From Rhizobium esperanzae (GTDB taxonomy: Bacteria; Pseudomonadota; Alphaproteobacteria; Rhizobiales; Rhizobiaceae): a DNA stretch of 64,000 nucleotides. Location: NCBI RefSeq assembly GCF_002204185.1, contig NZ_MXPU01000003.1:186001-250000 (forward strand). The letters run 5' to 3'. The notes beneath the pieces were generated by a model. It did not search any database. It saw nothing but the letters and a program-made list of their open reading frames with translations, and was not told the origin of the DNA. Below, piece by piece: positions 59,272-64,000 of the stretch. Position numbers and translations under genes: made by a program. Positions within the stretch are counted from its first letter, which is position 1; every line of letters begins with the position of its first letter.

Positions 59272-60177
59272 ATGGACAGCAGAATGAGTGCCTGGATCTG
59301 GAGCCTGCTGCTCCTGCTTGGTCTTATCTGGGGCGGCTCCTTTTTCTTCGCACGCATCGCCGTCCAGCATATCCCACCACTGACGCTCGTCTTCCTCCGT
59401 CTGCTGCTGGCCGGGCTGGCGCTGCACGTCTATATCGCCGGCCGTTTCGATATCTATCCGACTCTGAAAGCCCGCTGGCGCGAATTCCTGATCCTTGGGC
59501 TGATCAACAATGCCCTGCCGCATGCGCTGATCTTCTTCGGCCAGACCCGCATCGGCGCCGGCCTTGCGGCGATCCTGAACGCGACAACGCCGATCTGGAC
59601 CGTGCTGATCGCCAATTATTTCACCTCCGACGAAAAGCTGTCCTCGGCCAAAATCGCCGGCTGCCTCGTCGGCCTCACCGGAACGATCGTGCTGGTCGGC
59701 CCCGGCCTGTCGGCCAGCGGCCAAGCCCCCCTCTGGGCGCTGCTGCTTCCCGTGCTTGCCGCCATCTCCTATGGGTTCGCAGCCACCTACGGCAAGCGAT
59801 TCAAGGACGTTCCGGCACCAGTCACCGCAGCCGGCCAGTTGACCGCGTCCTCGCTGATCACTTTGCCGCTGTCGCTGCTGGCCGATCGCCCCTGGACGCT
59901 CTCCTTGCCGCCGCTCGATGTCCTGCTCGCCGTCCTGGCGCTGGCGCTGTTGTCGACCGCCTTCGCCTACATTCTCTATTTCCGGATCATGGCGGCGGCA
60001 GGCGCCACCAACGCCTCGCTTGTCACCCTGCTGGTGCCGCCAAGCGCCATCCTTCTCGGCGTGATTTTCCTCGGAGAACGGTTGGCGCTGGGCGAATTTG
60101 CCGGCATGGCGCTGATCGGTTTCGGACTCGTCATCCTCGATGGCCGCGCCTACCGCCTGCTGGTGAAAGCCGCGTGA
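59272..60177 (+). CDS. EamA/DMT family transporter
   Basis: Ten-helix drug/metabolite transporter of 301 residues made of two EamA repeats. GLIWGGSFFFARIAVQHIPPLT opens the first (in two short pieces), with INNALPHALIFFGQTRIGAGLAAIL following. The second holds ISYGFAATYGKRF and ALLSTAFAYILYFRIMAAAGATNAS. The substrate is unknown. The ATG at 59272 has GGAGGA 9-14 bases upstream; another ATG at 59257 overlaps that SD and is not used. Confidence 0.92.
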   Translation: MDSRMSAWIWSLLLLLGLIWGGSFFFARIAVQHIPPLTLVFLRLLLAGLALHVYIAGRFDIYPTLKARWREFLILGLINNALPHALIFFGQTRIGAGLAAILNATTPIWTVLIANYFTSDEKLSSAKIAGCLVGLTGTIVLVGPGLSASGQAPLWALLLPVLAAISYGFAATYGKRFKDVPAPVTAAGQLTASSLITLPLSLLADRPWTLSLPPLDVLLAVLALALLSTAFAYILYFRIMAAAGATNASLVTLLVPPSAILLGVIFLGERLALGEFAGMALIGFGLVILDGRAYRLLVKAA

Positions 60178-60261
60178 GAGCTGGTTGTATATCCCTATAT
60201 TCTCAAGCGCTTGTCGATGTGCCCTGTTTCAGGCACATAGGTAAATTCCCAATCGCCCGAT

Positions 60262-60276
60262 TTAACGACGCGTTAA
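60262..60276. promoter_or_regulatory. CtrA-like TTAA-N7-TTAA site
   Basis: TTAACGACGCGTTAA matches the bipartite CtrA recognition sequence and is near-palindromic. It lies 165 bp upstream of the 25-codon gene in an otherwise empty 263-bp gap. Motif match only. Confidence 0.3.
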
Positions 60277-60440
60277 AAACTGTGAACAAAAATAAACGCG
60301 AAATTATCTCGTTTTATCAGCAGCTTGTGAAAACGGTATTCGACTTATCCACCGGCCGCTTCGGCAGCGCAGCATAAAATCCGCTTTTCAACCGACATAT
60401 TTCAGACATAATATCGGCCAGTTAACGCGAGGAGACAGAC

Positions 60441-60518
60441 ATGGGACTCACGCAATCCTTGAATGTTCTGTTGGTCAGTGCAGCGTTTGCTTTCGTCCTG
60501 TCCATGCTCTTTATCTGA
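60441..60518 (+). CDS. 25-residue hydrophobic membrane peptide
   Basis: MGLTQSLNVLLVSAAFAFVL plus SMLFI: a single membrane-spanning helix with an N-terminal polar cap. A textbook GAGGAG SD lies 8 bases upstream and a strong terminator at 60576-60609 closes the transcript. The gene is thus framed like a real short transcription unit, although it is far below usual annotation length. I do not recognise it. By analogy with other single-helix peptides it may modulate a membrane enzyme or transporter; that is inference. Confidence 0.6.
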   Translation: MGLTQSLNVLLVSAAFAFVLSMLFI

Positions 60519-60575
60519 GCTGACGGGCTGGTGACGCTGATAGTGCCTAAACTCCCCTGATCAATCCGCCAAACG

Positions 60576-60609
60576 AAAAAGCGCATGTCCCGCCCGACAT
60601 GCGCTTTTT
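60576..60609. terminator. bidirectional rho-independent terminator
   Basis: Perfect 14-bp stem (60576-60589 with 60596-60609) around a CCGCCC loop. It has TTTTT at the plus-strand end and AAAAA at the other, so it can end both the 25-codon gene (plus) and metF (minus). Confidence 0.9.
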
Positions 60610-60631
60610 CACTTTTGAATGTCTGGAAGAA

Positions 60632-61534
60632 TCAAGCGGCGGCGCCCGCACTCTTTGCCGCCCGGCGGGAGTAGCCGAGATTGTCGAGCACCGCGGAAAC
60701 CAGCGGTGCGCGGTTCATCGTATAAAGATGGAAATCACCGATGCCTCGGCGGACGAGATCCTCGATCTGCTCGGCAGCAACTTCGGCCGCGACCTTTGCC
60801 CGATCCTCGGGCTTGTCGTCGAAGCCCGCGAAGCGCTCGTCGAGGAAGGCGGGGATGACCGCGCCGCAGGCGCCGGCGAAACGCTTCAGCTGCGTCAGGT
60901 TCTGGATCGGCATGATGCCGGGCACGATCGGAATCGAGATGCCGGCGGCGCGCACCCGCTCCAGGTAGCGCTCGAAATTGTCGTTGTCGAAGAAGAATTG
61001 CGTCAGCGCCCGGTCGGCACCGTTATCCGCCTTGCGCTTCAGCATCTCGATATCGGCGGCCGTATCACGGCTTTCCGGGTGTTTTTCCGGATAGGCGGAG
61101 ACCGAAATCTCGAAATCACCGACCGACTTGAGGCCGGCCACCAGTTCCGCAGCATTGGCGTAACCGCCGGGATGCGGCTGATAGGGCGCGCCGACGCCGC
61201 CAGGCGCATCACCGCGCAACGCCACGAAATGCTTTACGCCGACCTTGCGAAACGTATCGATCATTTGATGCGTTTCCTCCTTCGTCGCACCGACGCAGGT
61301 CAGGTGCGAGGCGGTGGCAAGCGGCGTCTGCGACAGGAAGCGCGTCACCGCCGAAAGCGTCGGCGCCTTGGTGGTGCCGCCGGCGCCATAGGTCACCGAC
61401 ACGAAATCCGGGTCCCAATCCTGCAGCTTAGCGACGGTATCCCAGAGCTGCCCTTCCATTTCTTCCGATTTAGGCGGAAAGAATTCGAAGGAGATTCCGA
61501 AGTTGCGCCCGCGTCCTTCGTTTTTCAAAGCCAT
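60632..61534 (-). CDS. metF: 5,10-methylenetetrahydrofolate reductase
   Basis: FAD enzyme supplying methyl-THF for methionine synthesis (300 aa). It starts MALKNEGRGRNFGISFEFFPPKS; VSVTYGAGGTTK, HLTCVGATKEE and ALRGDAPGG are family signatures. The C-terminal half includes PIVPGIMPIQNLTQLKRFA. The start at 61534 lies 1 bp from the upstream regulator's stop, so the two are cotranscribed. An in-frame ATG at 61552 is the alternative. Confidence 0.97.
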   Translation of the reverse strand: MALKNEGRGRNFGISFEFFPPKSEEMEGQLWDTVAKLQDWDPDFVSVTYGAGGTTKAPTLSAVTRFLSQTPLATASHLTCVGATKEETHQMIDTFRKVGVKHFVALRGDAPGGVGAPYQPHPGGYANAAELVAGLKSVGDFEISVSAYPEKHPESRDTAADIEMLKRKADNGADRALTQFFFDNDNFERYLERVRAAGISIPIVPGIMPIQNLTQLKRFAGACGAVIPAFLDERFAGFDDKPEDRAKVAAEVAAEQIEDLVRRGIGDFHLYTMNRAPLVSAVLDNLGYSRRAAKSAGAAA

Positions 61535-61535
61535 G

Positions 61536-62561
61536 TCATACTCTCCCGGCAATTGTAGGTTCGGCGCCTTCGCTTAGTTGCGAAGCCATGAGGCGCCTCG
61601 GATCGCGCGCGAGCCAGACGGTGACCGTCAACCCCTGCCCGCCCTGCTGACCCGGATGAAGATCGACGACCTGCTCGACGTCGAGCCCGGCCTTGCGCAG
61701 CCAGTCGGACATCGCCTGGTGCGAAAAGCCGAGACGGACATGGGCATGTTCGTCACGAAGATATTCGAGCGTGTGCGGCGCGAGGTCGATGACCACGAGC
61801 CGCCCGCCCGGCCGCAGCATGCGCGCCGCCTCCGCGATCGCAATCTCCGGCTGGTCGAAGAAATGCAGCACCTGATGAATCGTCACCAGGTCGAAATCCT
61901 GGCCCTCGAACGGCAGGTTGAGGATATCGGCGTGGCGCACCGTCGCCTTGGTGATACGCGACTTGTCGAGATTAGCGCGCGCCACGCTCAGCATGTCGCG
62001 GCTGGCGTCGACACCAATAGCGCGGCGATAGAGCCCGGACAGGAGTTCGAGGATGCGGCCGGTGCCGGTGCCGAGATCGAGCAGCGAATCGATCGGCTGG
62101 TTGCCGAGCAGGCGGATGACGGCGGCGTCGACCTCCTCATCAGCCGCGTGCAGGCGGCGAAGCTCGTCCCACTCCGCGGCGTTGCGGCTGAAATAGGCCT
62201 GCGCCCGCTCGGCCCGCTGGCGCTTGACCTGCGAAAGCCGTTCGCCATCGCGAAGGATGGTCGGATCATTCTCGGAGACATGTTTCAGCAGCGCCCGCAC
62301 GAGCATGGCCGCCTTGCCGTCCTGCTTGAGGCGGAAATAGGCCCAGGCGCCTTCTTGGTAGCGTTCGATCAGTTCGGCCTCGCCGAGCAGCTTCAGGTGG
62401 CGGGAGATGCGCGGCTGGGATTGACCGAGAATTTCGGTAAGATCGGTCACCGTTAGATCGCCACCGTCGAGAAGCGCCAGAAGGCGCAGACGCGTGGGCT
62501 CGCCGGCCGCCTTCAAGACGTCCACCAACCCATCCAGTCCCAGCTTCAAAGGTTCGCTCAT
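61536..62561 (-). CDS. ArsR-family regulator fused to SAM methyltransferase domain
   Basis: Two-domain protein of 341 residues. An ArsR-type winged helix spans residues about 8-90 (AAGEPTRLRLLALLDGGDLTV, QSQPRISRHLKLLGEAELI). A class I methyltransferase domain follows (SLLDLGTGTGRILELLSGLY, VTIHQVLHFFDQPE, MLRPGGRLVVIDLAPH). Such fusions next to metF are known in alphaproteobacteria as regulators of the SAM/methionine cycle that sense S-adenosylhomocysteine (SahR-like). No Cys metal site is seen in the ArsR part. Start ambiguity: ATGs at 62561, 62564 and 62576. The last abuts the operator, so the internal pair is preferred. Confidence 0.88.
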   Translation of the reverse strand: MSEPLKLGLDGLVDVLKAAGEPTRLRLLALLDGGDLTVTDLTEILGQSQPRISRHLKLLGEAELIERYQEGAWAYFRLKQDGKAAMLVRALLKHVSENDPTILRDGERLSQVKRQRAERAQAYFSRNAAEWDELRRLHAADEEVDAAVIRLLGNQPIDSLLDLGTGTGRILELLSGLYRRAIGVDASRDMLSVARANLDKSRITKATVRHADILNLPFEGQDFDLVTIHQVLHFFDQPEIAIAEAARMLRPGGRLVVIDLAPHTLEYLRDEHAHVRLGFSHQAMSDWLRKAGLDVEQVVDLHPGQQGGQGLTVTVWLARDPRRLMASQLSEGAEPTIAGRV

Positions 62562-62577
62562 CATTGACCCAATCAAG

Positions 62578-62597
62578 ATATAAAGATATCTTTATGT
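62578..62597. promoter_or_regulatory. SahR-like operator of the regulator-metF operon
   Basis: ATATAAAGATATCTTTATGT is a 20-bp palindrome with a single mismatched pair, ending 17 bp upstream of the regulator start. ArsR-type dimers bind such AT-rich dyads, so autoregulation of regulator plus metF is expected. Confidence 0.75.
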
Positions 62598-62675
62598 GAT
62601 TTGAAAAGCGGTGGCAAGCGGCAATTCACACTGTTCGCGAAATTGCCTGCGCAAATTGCGACAGGCTCTGACATG

Positions 62676-62702
62676 AAAAAGCCCCGGCCGAACCGGGGCT
62701 TT
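62676..62702 (-). terminator. rho-independent terminator after ettA
   Basis: AAAGCCCCGG (62678-62687) pairs with 62693-62702, and on the minus strand the stem is followed by a T5 run ending at 62676. It ends the ABC-F gene 23 bp after its stop. Confidence 0.85.
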
Positions 62703-62724
62703 CGCAAGCAGAAATGAAGCAGGA

Positions 62725-64000
62725 TCAGCGTGTCAGGCGCTTATGGGCCTGGCTGCCCGGGTTCAGCGCATCCGGGCCGAGGCGGCGGATCTTGTCCTGC
62801 TCGTAATCCTCGAAATTGCCTTCGAACCACTCGACATGGCCCTCGCCTTCGAAAGCCAGGATATGCGTGGCCAGACGGTCGAGGAACATGCGGTCGTGGC
62901 TGATGATGATGGCGCAGCCGGCGAAATTCTCGAGCGCGTTTTCGAGAGCGCCGAGCGTTTCCGTATCGAGGTCGTTGGTGGGTTCGTCGAGCAGCAGAAC
63001 GTTGCCACCAGCCTTCAGCATCTTGGCGAGGTGCACACGGTTGCGCTGACCACCCGAGAGATTGCCGACCTTCTGCTGCTGATCGCCGCCCTTGAAGTTG
63101 AAGGCGCCGCAATAGGCACGCGAGTTCATGTCGAACTTGCCGAGCTTGATGATTTCGGCCCCGCCGGAGATTTCCTCCCAGACCGTCTTGTCGGCGGCCA
63201 GCGCGTCGCGGCTCTGGTCGACATAACCGAGATGCACGGTCTCGCCGATACGGATCGAGCCGCTATCCGGCTTTTCCTGGCCGGTGATCATCTTGAACAA
63301 GGTCGTCTTGCCGGCGCCGTTCGGGCCGATGATGCCGACGATGCCGCCCGGCGGCAGCTTGATCGACAGGTCGTTGATCAGCGTGCGACCCTCGAAGCCC
63401 TTGGTGATGCCTTCCAACTCGATGACCACCTGGCCGAGCCGTTCGCTCACCGGGATGATGATCTGCGCGTCGCCGGGACGCTGCTTCTCGGCCGCCTCCA
63501 CCAACTGCTCGTAGGACTTGATACGCGCCTTCGACTTGGCCTGGCGAGCCTTCGGGCTGGAAGCAATCCATTCCTGCTCGCGGCTGATCGCCTTCTGGCG
63601 CGATGCCTCTTCGCGGTTTTCCTGCAGCATGCGCTTGGCCTTGGCCTGTAGATAGGCGGAGTAGTTGCCTTCGTAAGGGATGCCGCGGCCGCGATCGAGT
63701 TCGAGAATCCAGCCGGTGACGTTGTCCAGGAAGTAGCGGTCGTGGGTAATCATCATCACGGCGCCGGGATAGTCGCGCAGATGCTTTTCGAGCCAGGCGA
63801 TGGTTTCGGCATCCAGATGGTTGGTCGGCTCGTCGAGCAGCAGCAAATCCGGCTGCGAGAGCAGCAGGCGGCAGAGTGCGATGCGGCGGCGCTCACCGCC
63901 GGACAGGCTGGTGACTTCGGCATCGCGCGGCGGGCAGCGCAGGGCTTCCATCGCCATCTCGACCTGACTTTCCAGATCCCAGAGGTTCTGGCTGTCGATG
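62725..64000 (-). CDS. ettA: ABC-F translational throttle protein EttA (5' truncated by window)
   Basis: Ribosome-binding ABC-F ATPase that gates translation according to ATP/ADP; it is not a transporter. The visible 425 residues hold the end of ABC1 ([39 protein letters not shown]). The inter-domain linker follows, rich in Lys/Arg/Glu ([14 protein letters not shown]). A complete ABC2 has Walker [20 protein letters not shown] and signature [14 protein letters not shown]. The C-terminal tail is [20 protein letters not shown], typical of EttA. The frame is open at 64000, so the first roughly 125 residues are missing. Confidence 0.95.
   Translation of the reverse strand, partial: IDSQNLWDLESQVEMAMEALRCPPRDAEVTSLSGGERRRIALCRLLLSQPDLLLLDEPTNHLDAETIAWLEKHLRDYPGAVMMITHDRYFLDNVTGWILELDRGRGIPYEGNYSAYLQAKAKRMLQENREEASRQKAISREQEWIASSPKARQAKSKARIKSYEQLVEAAEKQRPGDAQIIIPVSERLGQVVIELEGITKGFEGRTLINDLSIKLPPGGIVGIIGPNGAGKTTLFKMITGQEKPDSGSIRIGETVHLGYVDQSRDALAADKTVWEEISGGAEIIKLGKFDMNSRAYCGAFNFKGGDQQQKVGNLSGGQRNRVHLAKMLKAGGNVLLLDEPTNDLDTETLGALENALENFAGCAIIISHDRMFLDRLATHILAFEGEGHVEWFEGNFEDYEQDKIRRLGPDALNPGSQAHKRLTR

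Noticed and set aside
59253..60377. 374-codon frame longer than and overlapping the DMT transporter gene
   Set aside because: Out-of-frame Arg/Pro-rich translation; the shorter frame encodes a clear EamA protein with an SD.

Overview
The window is a contiguous piece of an alphaproteobacterial chromosome, most likely a Rhizobium (R. etli/leguminosarum type). This is inferred from the high-GC coding sequence, the rhizobial FtsZ with a very long linker, the btaAB betaine-lipid genes, the ArsR-methyltransferase fusion next to metF, and an intergenic element that looks like the RIME mosaics of this genus. It was not checked by any search. Nearly everything is housekeeping; I see no prophage, integron, CRISPR array, intact transposon or tRNA.

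Layout. 1-7.3 kb: 3' end of uvrD/pcrA, a small membrane protein, nicotinamidase pncA, a RibD-C/DHFR-like reductase, a GT-C-type membrane glycosyltransferase, a DUF2164 protein and the azlCD amino-acid exporter. 7.3-16.7 kb: an M24 aminopeptidase P, a 57-codon gene followed by two hairpins with anti-Shine-Dalgarno loops and a terminator, a RIME-like repeat, prmA, a SCO1 copper chaperone, a chemoreceptor with a CheR/CheB tether plus cheW, creA, a DEDDh exonuclease and a GNAT acetyltransferase with a structured leader. 16.7-20 kb: a decayed higBA toxin-antitoxin remnant, ligA and a hypothetical gene.

20-44.6 kb, all on the minus strand apart from one gene: the division and cell wall (dcw) cluster and its downstream genes, transcribed in the order mraZ-rsmH-ftsL-ftsI-murE-murF-mraY-murD-ftsW-murG-murC-murB, (plus-strand sugar epimerase), ddlB-ftsQ-ftsA-ftsZ, lpxC, bamD, recN. 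Many junctions overlap by 4 bp or are nearly abutting, so translation is probably coupled. Four TGGG repeats with a 10-bp period upstream of mraZ look like MraZ boxes. The cluster makes lipid II (MurB-F, MraY, MurG), polymerises and cross-links it at the septum (FtsW, FtsI), builds the divisome (FtsL, Q, A, Z), and then turns to outer-membrane biogenesis (LpxC, BamD).

44.7-64 kb: the RNase P RNA gene, two tandem FAD oxidoreductases, and a stretch rich in peptidoglycan hydrolases (two SLT transglycosylases, an AmiD-like amidase, a GH25 lysozyme and an MltB-type transglycosylase). Interspersed are a TerB-DnaJ protein, PPi-dependent phosphofructokinase, a LysE exporter, a class C beta-lactamase-fold hydrolase, btaAB and a DMT exporter. 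After these come a 25-residue membrane peptide gene, metF with its ArsR-methyltransferase regulator (near-perfect 20-bp palindromic operator), and the 3' part of ettA.

The least explained items are the 57-codon gene with its anti-SD hairpin RNA (9301-9747), the SD-sequestering leader at 16051-16121, the palindromic element before the oxidoreductase pair, and the 25-residue peptide gene.
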